From positions 1,663-12,941 of the forward strand of contig DMRV01000402.1 in the NCBI GenBank assembly GCA_003456455.1: a stretch of DNA of 11,279 nt, given 5' to 3'. A program made the translations under genes and the position numbers. Below the pieces are notes generated by a model that ran no database searches, was not told the origin of the DNA, and saw nothing but the letters and a program-made list of their open reading frames with translations. The stretch is from Flavobacteriales bacterium. Its GTDB lineage: Bacteria > Bacteroidota > Bacteroidia > UBA10329. Of the stretch, positions 1-7,770 are shown in pieces (the stretch's first letter is position 1; each line of letters begins with the position of its first letter).

Positions 1-2786
1 CCGTCATTCACCACAATTCCAATTAGTGCGATTATACCTAAAAAGGAAAGCACGTTTACGGAGAAACCATGAATCCAGTGTCCCCAAGAAACACCGATTA
101 ATGCGAATGGAATCATGAAGAGCAATAACAGCGGTTGCATATACGACCGGAACGTGAAAGCAATGATGATGTAAATGAGGAAAATGATGATTGGGAACAC
201 TTTTTTTGCAGAGCCTATCACCTTTCCAGCTTCACGATTTTGACCTTCGTATAGAGCTGAAACAGTAGGGTATTTAGATCGAATATCTGGCATAATGTTC
301 TCCTGAATATCAGTAAGGATATCGCTGGCGCTTTCCTTCGGATTCTTTAGGTCAGCTTCTACTTTAATTTCTCGTTTACCGTCTAGGTGATTGATGCTGA
401 TTTCGCCACGATCGATGCTGTATTCGGCAATCTCGCTTAGCGGTACACGATTTCCCGTTGGGGAAACGATGCGCATATTTTCAAAATCTTGAATGGAAGA
501 GCGGTTGTCGCGTTCGTATCGTACCCAAACAATGATTTCATCTTGTCCACGCTGAAAACGCTGTACTTGCAACCCGTTGAAACCAGCACGCACTTGCCCA
601 ATCACATCATTCAACGTAAAACCGAGCATATACGCTTTGTCTTTCAACTTCACTTTAATTTCCTTTATGCCGGCAGGATCGTTATCGCTAATGTCACGTA
701 AGAGCGTGTTCTCCTTTAGCTTGGCTTTCATTTCGAGTTTGGCTGCTTTCAACTCTTTAATGTTGTAACCCATAAGAGAAACAGAAACTGGTTTCCCCCC
801 AAAATTGGAACCTGAATCGAACACCACACTTTCTGCCTGCGGATAATCTTTTGCTCTTTCGGCAATGGCATCGGCAATTTCGCCTGCGGAAAAATCACGT
901 TCCTCACCAGGAAGTAGATTCACTTTCAAAGAAGCATTTGCTGTTCCTGGACCAATACGCTTGATAATGTTTAAGAATACATCAGCATCGCCCGTTTGTT
1001 TTTCAGAATATTCTTCGTTCACTTCCCAAGCCGCAGCCTCAATCTCAGAAACAATCTGGTCGGTAATTTCTGGGTTTACGCCCTGCGGCATTTTTAGTGT
1101 AATAGTCACCTGATCTGAAGCGATAACAGGAAAAAAGGTTGTTTTGATGATTCCTCCGCCAATAGCACCGAGCGTTATCATAAACAAGGAAATCATAATA
1201 GAAAAGCCCAAAATTTTGTAACGCATAAAGAAGTGTAGGGTAGGCGTGTAAAGCCTATTACTCATAAAGTCCATCGCTTTATTTGCCCACGCATTAAACC
1301 AGTACGTTTTCTGGTTGTCTGATAATGCTTTAGAGTGCGCAACGTGTGCAGGAAGAATAACCAATGCTTCAATAAGTGAGAAGCCCAAGGTGAGGATAAC
1401 TACCAGCGATACTTCGCTGAAGAATTCGCCAATTCGGCCGTCCAAAAAGAAAAATGTTGAGAAGGCAACAATAGTGGTGATGATGGCAGAAGTGATAGCA
1501 GGAAGTACTTCCATCGTCCCATCGATAGCTGCTTGTATTCTACCTTTTCCTTTCTCGTGATGATGGAAAATGTTTTCGGCAATTACGATACCATCATCCA
1601 CCAAAATCCCGATTACGATAATCATTCCGAAGAGGGAAAGAACATTGATGGTGATATCGAAATACGAAGCCGCCATAAACATTCCCATAAACGAAATAGG
1701 AATACCAAACGCTACCCAAGCAGCCAATCTCGGACGCAAGAAAAGCGACAAGAAAAACAGCACTAGCGCGATACCCTGTAATCCGTTGACTAACAACAAC
1801 TCAGTACGCTCTACAATAACCTGAGAACGGTCGTTGGTAATGCTAAGCTGAACGTTATCGTGCGTTTCATTGAACTCTTCCGTGTAACTGGTCACTTTTT
1901 TAGACGCTTCTACAAGATCTTCGCTATTTGTTGTACTTACGTTTACCGAAACAGATGATTGTCCGTTGTAGAAAGACCTGTCTGGTGTTTCTGACCAAAC
2001 ATCTTCCACAACTGCAACGTCTTTCAATTTCACCGTTCCACCATCGCCATTGGTTTTAAGAATGATGTTGTCGAGTTCGTTTCCGTGGTACGAACGATTG
2101 TTTACACGAATGAGGTAATCTTCTGCTTCTGTTTTTATCGAACCTCCAGTTATTAGAATGTTCTCACTTGCAACTACGTTAGCAACATCACGAAATGTGA
2201 GGTTGTAAGCGCGCATCTTTTCTTCATTCAGAGAAACTGTGATTTCCTCTTCAGGGAAACCTGTAATCGTTACTTGAGAAACTCCATCGATGCCGCGTAA
2301 ATCGTTTTCCACTTCTCGGCCAATAGCCTTGAGCGTTTGTAGTGAAATGTTCTCTCCATTCACTTCAAATTCAATAGCCGTATTCAGGTTTTCCTTCTTG
2401 GCAACCACGGGCGGCTCCATTTCAGCGGGAAACGATGGTACTTTATCTACCGCATTCTTTACATCGGCTAAAAGCACGTTAATGTCGTAGCCTTTTTCAG
2501 CTTCAATTGTGATAAGAGCCGTGTTTTCGGAAGAGGCAGAAGTAAAGCGGTCAACGCCAACCAACCCGCGTAAGTTGTCTTCAATTTTGAGCACAACACC
2601 TTCTTCCATTTCTGCTGGAGAAGCTCCTGGAAAAGCAATTTGTACCGTCACAATCTTCGAATCTTGTAACGGGAAAAAGCTGGATTTAAGCGAGGTCATT
2701 CCCACAGCACCAAGCACTAAAAAGGCAATGATGGCCACGTTTACCGCAACTGGGAATTTTATAAAATGAGATATGATAGACTTCAT
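1..2786 (-). CDS. RND-family multidrug efflux permease (HAE1/AcrB-like), C-terminus cut by the window edge
   Basis: Inner-membrane proton-driven pump that works with a periplasmic adaptor and an outer-membrane channel to expel hydrophobic compounds. The frame is open from the ATG at 2786 to base 1 (928 codons) with no stop. TM1 is at about residues 9-28, followed by the porter-domain start (FFPLQDSKIVTVQIAFPGAS). The TM4 motif GILVDDGIVIAEN carries the proton-relay pair D397/D398, equivalent to AcrB D407/D408. A second porter half follows, then TM segments from about residue 850 ending in GIVVNDG at residues 923-929. Family proteins are about 1,030-1,080 residues, so roughly 100-150 are missing beyond the left edge. 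It lies 45 bp downstream of the adaptor gene, in one operon with it and the MarR regulator. TM10 has Asn-Asp where AcrB has K940-N941, as in one known branch of HAE1 permeases. Family is certain; the substrate cannot be read from sequence. Confidence 0.96.
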   Translation of the reverse strand, partial: MKSIISHFIKFPVAVNVAIIAFLVLGAVGMTSLKSSFFPLQDSKIVTVQIAFPGASPAEMEEGVVLKIEDNLRGLVGVDRFTSASSENTALITIEAEKGYDINVLLADVKNAVDKVPSFPAEMEPPVVAKKENLNTAIEFEVNGENISLQTLKAIGREVENDLRGIDGVSQVTITGFPEEEITVSLNEEKMRAYNLTFRDVANVVASENILITGGSIKTEAEDYLIRVNNRSYHGNELDNIILKTNGDGGTVKLKDVAVVEDVWSETPDRSFYNGQSSVSVNVSTTNSEDLVEASKKVTSYTEEFNETHDNVQLSITNDRSQVIVERTELLLVNGLQGIALVLFFLSLFLRPRLAAWVAFGIPISFMGMFMAASYFDITINVLSLFGMIIVIGILVDDGIVIAENIFHHHEKGKGRIQAAIDGTMEVLPAITSAIITTIVAFSTFFFLDGRIGEFFSEVSLVVILTLGFSLIEALVILPAHVAHSKALSDNQKTYWFNAWANKAMDFMSNRLYTPTLHFFMRYKILGFSIMISLFMITLGAIGGGIIKTTFFPVIASDQVTITLKMPQGVNPEITDQIVSEIEAAAWEVNEEYSEKQTGDADVFLNIIKRIGPGTANASLKVNLLPGEERDFSAGEIADAIAERAKDYPQAESVVFDSGSNFGGKPVSVSLMGYNIKELKAAKLEMKAKLKENTLLRDISDNDPAGIKEIKVKLKDKAYMLGFTLNDVIGQVRAGFNGLQVQRFQRGQDEIIVWVRYERDNRSSIQDFENMRIVSPTGNRVPLSEIAEYSIDRGEISINHLDGKREIKVEADLKNPKESASDILTDIQENIMPDIRSKYPTVSALYEGQNREAGKVIGSAKKVFPIIIFLIYIIIAFTFRSYMQPLLLLFMIPFALIGVSWGHWIHGFSVNVLSFLGIIALIGIVVND

Positions 2787-2831
2787 AGTTTGCTAAAAGT
2801 TTGAGGTTCGATTTGAAAGGATTTCGCCTCG

Positions 2832-3950
2832 TTATTTTTCCTCGTAGATAGAAATCTTCATTCCTGGATAAGACCCAGGAGGCATCTTAGAAAGCACTTG
2901 CTCTCCGTTTTCAAGTCCTTGAACAATCACCGTTTTCTCGTTGAAGTAAACAGGTTCAATTGCCTTTTGTACAAGCACAGAGTCTTTAGCTACGTAGACC
3001 TGATTCTTGTCAAACAGAACGCTTCTATCAATCTCAAAGGCATCGTCAGCACTTGTCGCTGAAATACGTGCGGTAGCGTACATTCCTTCATCTATGTCTT
3101 TTCCAGTGAGTTGTATGTATACGCTTACTGTTTGTGTAGTAGTATTTACAATGCTGTTGATACGTGAAATAGTTCCTTTCCAGCTTGTGCCTTTTCTGTT
3201 TGTGCTCATCACATCAACTTCTTGACCAACCTGCAAGTATTCAATCATCGATGAACTAACAGGCGCTTCCATTTCGAAAATGGTAGGTTGAATAAATGTT
3301 CCGAGTTTTTGTCCTGGACGAACAAGTGTTCCAGTGGTCACTAACGCTTCGGTTAAAATGCCATCAAACGGAGCTGAAAGGTTATACTTTGAAAGTGTTA
3401 GCTCCATATTTCGGATGTTGTAGTAGGTAGAGTAGATGTTTCTACCCGTGATGAACATTTTCTCTTTGTCGGATGCGTGCTGAGGCAGTTCTGGCAATGG
3501 TTTGTTTACATCTAGCGCAGAAAGAAACCCGCTCCAACGATCGAAAGATGCAGGATAGTCCAATCGGATGTCAGCAAGTGCAGCAGTTACCAAATTCTGC
3601 AAGGTGCTTTTCTGGGCCATCAATCCAGCGCGGTAAACATCAGAGTTGATAGAAACGAGCGAGCTGCCGTTGCTGTAACGCTCACCAGCCTTGAATGAGC
3701 CTGAAGATGAGGTCATTACGCCTTGCACTTCTGCAAAAAGTTCTACGCGATTCTTAGCTTCAATAGTACCCGTCACTTCCATTAAAACAGGTAGCGTGGC
3801 ATTCTTCACCGTATCCACAAAAACAGTAGTAATCTGCTTCTCTATCTTTTTAACGGGTGGCTTTTTGCTGTCTTCAAGTGTTTTTTTGAGGAAAACGCCT
3901 CCTGCCAGAATGGCGATACTTACAACTACAATGATGATTTTTCTTACCAT
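2832..3950 (-). CDS. Efflux RND transporter periplasmic adaptor subunit (membrane fusion protein)
   Basis: The 372-residue HlyD/AcrA-type adaptor links the RND permease to an outer-membrane channel. Residues 4-22 form an N-terminal membrane anchor or signal segment. There is no lipobox cysteine, so it is probably anchored rather than lipidated. Residues 56-100 are the first half of the lipoyl/barrel-sandwich domain (GTIEAKNRVELFAEVQG). Residues 105-188 form a short helical hairpin, and 190-222 the second lipoyl half (LSAPFDGILTEALVTTGTLV). A beta-barrel domain follows at about 226-297 and a membrane-proximal domain at 305-370. Length is normal for the family. It starts 4 bp after the MarR stop codon, which indicates co-transcription, and the permease follows 45 bp downstream. 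Family assignment is firm; substrate unknown. Confidence 0.95.
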   Translation of the reverse strand: MVRKIIIVVVSIAILAGGVFLKKTLEDSKKPPVKKIEKQITTVFVDTVKNATLPVLMEVTGTIEAKNRVELFAEVQGVMTSSSGSFKAGERYSNGSSLVSINSDVYRAGLMAQKSTLQNLVTAALADIRLDYPASFDRWSGFLSALDVNKPLPELPQHASDKEKMFITGRNIYSTYYNIRNMELTLSKYNLSAPFDGILTEALVTTGTLVRPGQKLGTFIQPTIFEMEAPVSSSMIEYLQVGQEVDVMSTNRKGTSWKGTISRINSIVNTTTQTVSVYIQLTGKDIDEGMYATARISATSADDAFEIDRSVLFDKNQVYVAKDSVLVQKAIEPVYFNEKTVIVQGLENGEQVLSKMPPGSYPGMKISIYEEK

Positions 3951-3954
3951 TATT

Positions 3955-4404
3955 CTATTTGTTGCTACTGCAACTATCTATGTGTTTATTTATATTCTCT
4001 TGAATTTTCTGCATCACGCTGATTACCGTTTTCTGGTCATCTTCGTCAATACCTTCTTGCATGTGCATAATCACTTCTAACAGAATGGGAGCGGTTTCGT
4101 TCAGAACCTTTTCGCCATTCTTAGTTAGATGTACCACATTTACACGTTTATCTTCTGTAGAAGTAATACGTGCAACGAGATTTTTCTTCTCCATTGTGCT
4201 TAAAAGGCGCGTTAAGCTTGTCTTGTCGCGGTCTGTAACAAATGCCAAGTTGTTTTGCGGAAGTGGGCCATCATGGAACAGTATTTTCATCAAAATAACT
4301 TGTTGGCGTGTGAGATTTATCCCATGCTCGGCCATTTTGGTGGCAATGAAATGATCAATGTGTTTCATGGTCTTACCAATCCACGGCATCATCAAATGTT
4401 CCAT
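3955..4404 (-). CDS. MarR-family winged-helix transcriptional regulator, probable repressor of the efflux operon
   Basis: A 149-residue dimeric DNA-binding regulator of the type whose repression is relieved by small aromatic or lipophilic ligands. The winged-helix core runs from the LTRQQVILMKIL helix through the recognition helix DRDKTSLTRLLSTMEKKNLV to the wing RITSTEDKRVNVVHLT, which contains the family's typical D-K-R signature; C-terminal dimerisation helices follow. The frame stays open up to an ATG at 4587, but that start would overlap the divergent exporter gene and add about 60 residues unlike MarR proteins. I chose the ATG at 4404. It has AAAAGGAG about 11 nt upstream and leaves a leader of about 25 nt after the predicted promoter. 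The ATG at 4428 (157 aa) would be almost leaderless. First gene of the operon with the adaptor and RND permease. Regulation of the divergent exporter is inferred. Confidence 0.92.
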   Translation of the reverse strand: MEHLMMPWIGKTMKHIDHFIATKMAEHGINLTRQQVILMKILFHDGPLPQNNLAFVTDRDKTSLTRLLSTMEKKNLVARITSTEDKRVNVVHLTKNGEKVLNETAPILLEVIMHMQEGIDEDDQKTVISVMQKIQENINKHIDSCSSNK

Positions 4405-4436
4405 TCCCGGAAATACTCCTTTTCTCATTTCGTTTG

Positions 4437-4466
4437 CAAACGTATGGATTAAAGTTGTACGTGCAA
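4437..4466 (-). promoter_or_regulatory. Bacteroidota-type promoter for the marR-adaptor-RND operon
   Basis: On the minus strand a TTG at 4466-4464 is followed after exactly 19 nt by TACGTTTG at 4444-4437. This matches the Bacteroidota primary sigma pattern TTG-N19-TAnnTTTG at all fixed positions. Transcription would begin near 4431, giving a leader of about 25 nt before the ATG at 4404. The inverted repeat at 4453-4468 covers the -33 element. Confidence 0.7.
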
Positions 4467-4468
4467 CT
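4453..4468. promoter_or_regulatory. Candidate MarR operator (16-bp inverted repeat)
   Basis: AGTTGTACGTGCAACT is an inverted repeat with a single mismatched base pair (AGTTG-n-ACGT-n-CAACT). It lies in the divergent region between the MarR gene and the MFS exporter and overlaps the -33 TTG of the predicted minus-strand promoter, where a bound repressor would block polymerase. A second, perfect 12-bp palindrome, CGTTTGCAAACG (4431-4442), covers part of the -7 element and the expected transcription start; the two centres are 24 bp apart. Operator function is inferred from position and symmetry; no binding data can be seen here. Confidence 0.5.
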
Positions 4469-4547
4469 AAAAAAGATGTTAAAACATTGATTAACTCCGA
4501 ATCTAATGAATTGTCGGGTGCAACTTCGTTACATTCGCGCCCACAAA

Positions 4548-5828
4548 ATGAGCACAAAAGACCCGTATGAAGCGTTGCGAATTCCACAGTTTAGGATATT
4601 CTTTGCGCTGAGATTTGGATTGGTGTTTGCATGGGCCATGCAGTTCGTTGTAGTAGAGTGGGAGGTTTACCGATTGACCAAAGACCCTTTATCGCTCGGG
4701 CTCATTGGATTGATGGAAGTAGTACCTGCAATGTCGCTGGCTTTGTTCGCTGGTCACATCGTTGATCAGTCTGAAAAACGGAACCTATTAGTGAAATGTA
4801 TTCTCGGGTTTCTTACAATTAGTGCTGGATTATTTTTAGTCACGTGGCCGCGATTTACCAGTGATTTGAGTACCGATAACTTGATTTATGCGATTTACGG
4901 ACTGGTCTTTCTTGGTGGCATTGTTCGGGCATTTATTGGTCCAACTGTGTTTTCGCTTTTCTCCTTGGTAATACCGAAGGAAAGCTATCCGAATGGAGCA
5001 ACTTGGAGCAGTGTGGCGTGGCAATCTGGCGCAGTGGCAGGTCCAGCCATTGGCGGATTAACCATTGGATTTATTGGAGTGCATTGGTCCATGCTTTTGA
5101 TTGTTGCAGTAGCTGCAATCGCGTTGCTCTTACTTTTCCGAATTCCTCCACAAGAGATTCGTAATAAAAACAAAGGCGAACCAATCGGGCAAAGTTTAAA
5201 GGAAGGAATTCGCTTCGTGTTCAAAACGAAGGAAATTCTTGGAGCTATTTCGCTAGATATGTTCGCTGTGCTTTTTGGGGGCGCAGTGGCGTTGCTTCCT
5301 GTTTATGCAACCGATATTCTCAAGGTCGGTTCGGTCGGATTTGGTTTTCTGCGCGCAGCGCCAGCGGTTGGTTCGTTCCTCATCATGATGTTTGTGGCTT
5401 ACTTCCCGCTGAATAAGAATGCTGGCAAGAAACTGTTGGCATCCATATTTGGATTCGGTTTATGCATCATTGTTTTCGGTCTTTCAGAGATTTATTGGAT
5501 TTCGCTGGTTGCGCTTTTCTTAAGCGGTGTAACTGATGGAATTAGTGTGGTGGTGCGGCAAACGATCCTTCAATTATACACGCCTGACCACATGAGAGGA
5601 AGAGTTTCTTCGGTCAATTCTATGTTTGTGGGATCCAGTAATGAACTTGGAGCGTTCGAAAGTGGTCTCACTGCACGTTTGTTCGGAACGGTGAACGCGG
5701 TAGTAATCGGAGGTGTGATTACTCTTACAACTGTTGTTGGAACAGGTGCTTTGATTCCTAGTCTCAGGAATCTAGATTTCAACAAATTCTTAGGTGAGAA
5801 AAACGAAGAGGAAACGGTTAGTTCTTAA
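4548..5828 (+). CDS. MFS-family exporter, 12 TM (MFS_3/EntS-like)
   Basis: A 426-residue inner-membrane major facilitator protein, most like the proton-antiport exporters related to EntS. About twelve hydrophobic segments are visible from residues 17 to 405, split by a hydrophilic central loop at about 200-220 (PQEIRNKNKGEPIGQ). The loop 2-3 motif is GHIVDQSEKR (69-78), a variant of the family motif GxxxDrxgRR. The loop PDHMRGRVSSVNSMF (346-360) is typical of the MFS_3 group. I chose the ATG at 4548 (MSTKDPYEALRIPQFRIFF). An in-frame ATG at 4506 adds 14 polar residues unlike a family N-terminus. It diverges from the MarR regulator across a shared control region, so it may belong to the same regulon. 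Its 3' end overlaps the converging tspO gene by 11 bp. The substrate is not determinable. Confidence 0.9.
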   Translation: MSTKDPYEALRIPQFRIFFALRFGLVFAWAMQFVVVEWEVYRLTKDPLSLGLIGLMEVVPAMSLALFAGHIVDQSEKRNLLVKCILGFLTISAGLFLVTWPRFTSDLSTDNLIYAIYGLVFLGGIVRAFIGPTVFSLFSLVIPKESYPNGATWSSVAWQSGAVAGPAIGGLTIGFIGVHWSMLLIVAVAAIALLLLFRIPPQEIRNKNKGEPIGQSLKEGIRFVFKTKEILGAISLDMFAVLFGGAVALLPVYATDILKVGSVGFGFLRAAPAVGSFLIMMFVAYFPLNKNAGKKLLASIFGFGLCIIVFGLSEIYWISLVALFLSGVTDGISVVVRQTILQLYTPDHMRGRVSSVNSMFVGSSNELGAFESGLTARLFGTVNAVVIGGVITLTTVVGTGALIPSLRNLDFNKFLGEKNEEETVSS

Positions 5829-6276
5829 CCAATATGTAAGCGTTTAACGAGGTTGCTATCAAAAGCCAAACGAAGTAGGGCAGCACTAAAATCGATTTCA
5901 TTTTCATCTGTGGCCATAGTCCAATTAGAAAGTATCCGACCAAAACTGTGAGTGCTGTTATCAGCAATAACCCGAACCCTACTTGATGGAACTTGAAGAA
6001 AACTGGATTCCAAGCCACGTTTAAAATCCATTGGAAAGCGAATAATCCAATCAGAAAGTTTTTATTCTCAATTGCACCCCAAGCTGAAGCCATGTAAAAC
6101 GAAAAGCACAGCATAATGGTGGTCCAAGCTGCGCCAAACACCCATCCTGGCGGTGTCCATGGAGCTTTATTCACATTCTGATACCATTCGCCTGTAACTT
6201 CGCCTCCCATTAGAAAGCCACCGAGACCTAATGCTCCGAAATTTAGAATTAAGAAAATGAGAAATGGTTTCCACAT
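5818..6276 (-). CDS. tspO: TspO/MBR family protein (tryptophan-rich sensory protein)
   Basis: A 152-residue, five-helix membrane protein of the TspO/peripheral benzodiazepine receptor family, which binds porphyrins and related ligands and is linked in bacteria to tetrapyrrole and stress regulation. Family motifs are present in order: W31 and KAPWTPPGWVFGAAW (37-51), FQWILNVAWNPVFF (81-94) and PYFVWLLIATSLNAYI (133-148). Tryptophan content is high, as usual. Full length for the family. The stop codon lies inside the last codons of the converging MFS gene (11-bp overlap), so no terminator separates them. It diverges from the MscS gene across 92 bp that contain a 12-bp palindrome. The family is clear; its physiological role in this organism is not. 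Confidence 0.95.
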   Translation of the reverse strand: MWKPFLIFLILNFGALGLGGFLMGGEVTGEWYQNVNKAPWTPPGWVFGAAWTTIMLCFSFYMASAWGAIENKNFLIGLFAFQWILNVAWNPVFFKFHQVGFGLLLITALTVLVGYFLIGLWPQMKMKSILVLPYFVWLLIATSLNAYILVKN

Positions 6277-6292
6277 AATGAGTTGAGTTATG

Positions 6293-6304
6293 GTTTAGCT
6301 AAAC
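6293..6304. promoter_or_regulatory. Perfect 12-bp palindrome between tspO and the MscS gene
   Basis: GTTTAGCTAAAC is its own reverse complement and sits 17 bp upstream of the tspO ATG in the divergent intergenic region. It could be a regulator binding site, but it is short and AT-rich, so chance is a real alternative. No clear TTG-N19-TAnnTTTG promoter was found for either gene here. Confidence 0.2.
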
Positions 6305-6368
6305 TTTAATCTTCATAATTTGTATCTGCAAGCTATCAGGTATTTACAAACCTTAGAGTAAAAATTTC

Positions 6369-6869
6369 ATGGAAGAGTATCAAGTACAATTGATTGAATC
6401 AGCAATAGTCATATTTGGCTATATAGTTTCTCGAAGTATTGTAAAACGTGTTGTGGATGCGGCCGCAAAAAAGTACGAGTATCCTCTGCTAAGGATTAAG
6501 GTGACTTTGAAGATATTCAATATTATATTTTTCTTGCTCTTTGCTAGTTTCATGCTATTCATTTGGGGTGTTGATCAAAACGAACTAGCATATTTCGTAA
6601 CATCCTTGTTGACCGTAGTTGGTGTTGCTTTTCTGGCACAGTGGTCTATTCTGTCCAACATAACCGCATCTTTGGTTATTTTCTTTAATCACCCTGTTAG
6701 AATTGGGGATTCCATCGTTATTGTTGAAAAGGATTTCAATATTGAAGGAAGGGTGATTGATATTGGCATCTTTTTCTTAATTATTGAAAACGAAGAGGGT
6801 AATCGAATAACGTTTCCCACCAACTTCTTCCTTCAGAAACTGATTAAACTTTCTAAAACGGAAGCTTAA
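6369..6869 (+). CDS. Small MscS-type mechanosensitive ion channel protein
   Basis: A 166-residue inner-membrane protein of the small-conductance mechanosensitive channel family, which releases osmolytes on hypo-osmotic shock. Predicted TM1 is at 8-25, TM2 at 46-66 and the pore-lining TM3 at 76-106 (LLTVVGVAFLAQWSILSNIT). It continues directly into the beta domain NHPVRIGDSIVIVE (107-120) and GRVIDIGIFFLIIENEEGNRITFPTN. It stops there: the alpha/beta C-terminal vestibule domain of E. coli MscS (286 aa) is absent. Such short forms are familiar in Bacteroidota, and the reading frame shows no sign of damage. The ATG at 6369 is the first methionine and leaves a short N-terminus before TM1, as in MscS. 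Gating function is inferred from the family. Confidence 0.88.
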   Translation: MEEYQVQLIESAIVIFGYIVSRSIVKRVVDAAAKKYEYPLLRIKVTLKIFNIIFFLLFASFMLFIWGVDQNELAYFVTSLLTVVGVAFLAQWSILSNITASLVIFFNHPVRIGDSIVIVEKDFNIEGRVIDIGIFFLIIENEEGNRITFPTNFFLQKLIKLSKTEA

Positions 6870-6980
6870 TCATTGCAGAGTATTTCTTATTACACGGTCT
6901 CAATGTTATTTGATGTTTTGTCTGTTTTAAAGAAGTGATACTTATTACTAAGGCTCTTCGCTACATTTATCGAAATCGAA

Positions 6981-7619
6981 ATGAAAGTAATATCAGTAAA
7001 TAGGGGCGAAGCGAGGTCGGTAGCATGGCGCGGAAAGCAAGTGAAAACGGGTATTTTCAAATATCCTGTTGATAGTCCGATTTTCCTAGGTAAGGAAGAT
7101 GTAGTAGATGATGCTGTGGTTGATAGGAAGCATCATGGTGGAGTTGATAAGGCTGTTTACGCTTACAGCGAGGATTACTACTCGTTCTGGAAAGAGCAAT
7201 TTCCAGATTCCGACTGGAGTTTAGGAATGTTCGGTGAGAATCTAACCATCGAAGGTTTGGATGAATCTGAAATGCGCATCGGAAGCGTTTACCAAGTTGG
7301 AGAAGCGCAAATACAAGTTTGTCAACCACGGCAACCATGTTTTAAACTGGGAGTTCGTTTCGGTACGCAAACCGTTTTAAAGAAATTCATCAACTCTACT
7401 TATCCAGGAGTTTATTTTAGAGTTATAAAACCCGGGGAAGTACAGAAAGGAGATGAGCTTAACCTTATCCGTGAAGAATCAGCTTCGCCTACCATAGCCC
7501 AAGTTTACTTTTTAATGTACTTCAAGAAAAATGGTGCAGATGAGCTGATTAAAAAGGCCATCAACTGCAAATTATTGCCCAATGGAATTCGTGAGACCAT
7601 TAATAAAACGCAAGGCTGA
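6981..7619 (+). CDS. MOSC domain-containing protein (YiiM-like)
   Basis: A 212-residue protein of the MOSC (molybdenum cofactor sulfurase C-terminal) superfamily. YiiM-type members are soluble and handle molybdenum cofactor, supporting reduction of N-hydroxylated compounds. The N-terminal strand MKVISVNRGEA is typical. Further hallmarks are DRKHHGGVDKAVYAYS (48-63), GMFGENLTIEGL (82-93) and CQPRQPCFKL (114-123), which contains the conserved MOSC cysteine (C114 or C120). After PGVYFRVIKPGEVQKGDEL (142-160), a helical C-terminal extension (168-205) resembles the YiiM 3-alpha domain. The start at 6981 puts the first strand at the expected place. It is 111 bp from the MscS gene and probably has its own promoter, though none is clear. 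Exact substrate unknown. Confidence 0.9.
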   Translation: MKVISVNRGEARSVAWRGKQVKTGIFKYPVDSPIFLGKEDVVDDAVVDRKHHGGVDKAVYAYSEDYYSFWKEQFPDSDWSLGMFGENLTIEGLDESEMRIGSVYQVGEAQIQVCQPRQPCFKLGVRFGTQTVLKKFINSTYPGVYFRVIKPGEVQKGDELNLIREESASPTIAQVYFLMYFKKNGADELIKKAINCKLLPNGIRETINKTQG

Positions 7620-7770
7620 TTTTATGTAATGTTTCTATTGATGGTACAAACACGTATTGGACACAATGCAAAACAGTTTTCATTGAGAATGTTCAATTGT
7701 ATTACTGACTAGTATCACTTTAGCACCGAACAGTCTGTTGCAACTTGGCATCAATTAAAACACAATAATT

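Noticed and set aside
489..2769. Several plus-strand open frames of 60-86 codons within the RND permease region
   Set aside because: They lie opposite a continuous, clearly conserved minus-strand coding sequence and have no family features.
4482..4520. Plus-strand promoter for the MFS gene (TTG at 4487-4489)
   Set aside because: No TAnnTTTG occurs at 19 nt; the nearest match has several mismatches. A weaker option, TAAAGTTG at 4450-4457, has TTT rather than TTG at the right distance. Neither was strong enough to list.
3955..4587. A 210-codon version of the MarR gene starting at 4587
   Set aside because: It would run through the divergent promoter region and into the MFS coding sequence, and the extra residues do not resemble MarR proteins. 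The start at 4404 has an SD-like AAAAGGAG and a promoter at the right distance.
7737..7744. GTTGCAAC upstream of the CBS gene as a second MarR operator, since its half-sites match those at 4453-4468
   Set aside because: Only an 8-bp palindrome, without the central ACGT and with different spacing; expected by chance at this length.
7620..7770. Possible small gene, RNA or promoter in the 151-bp gap before the CBS gene
   Set aside because: No frame with coding character, no stable hairpin and no consensus promoter could be supported by reading.
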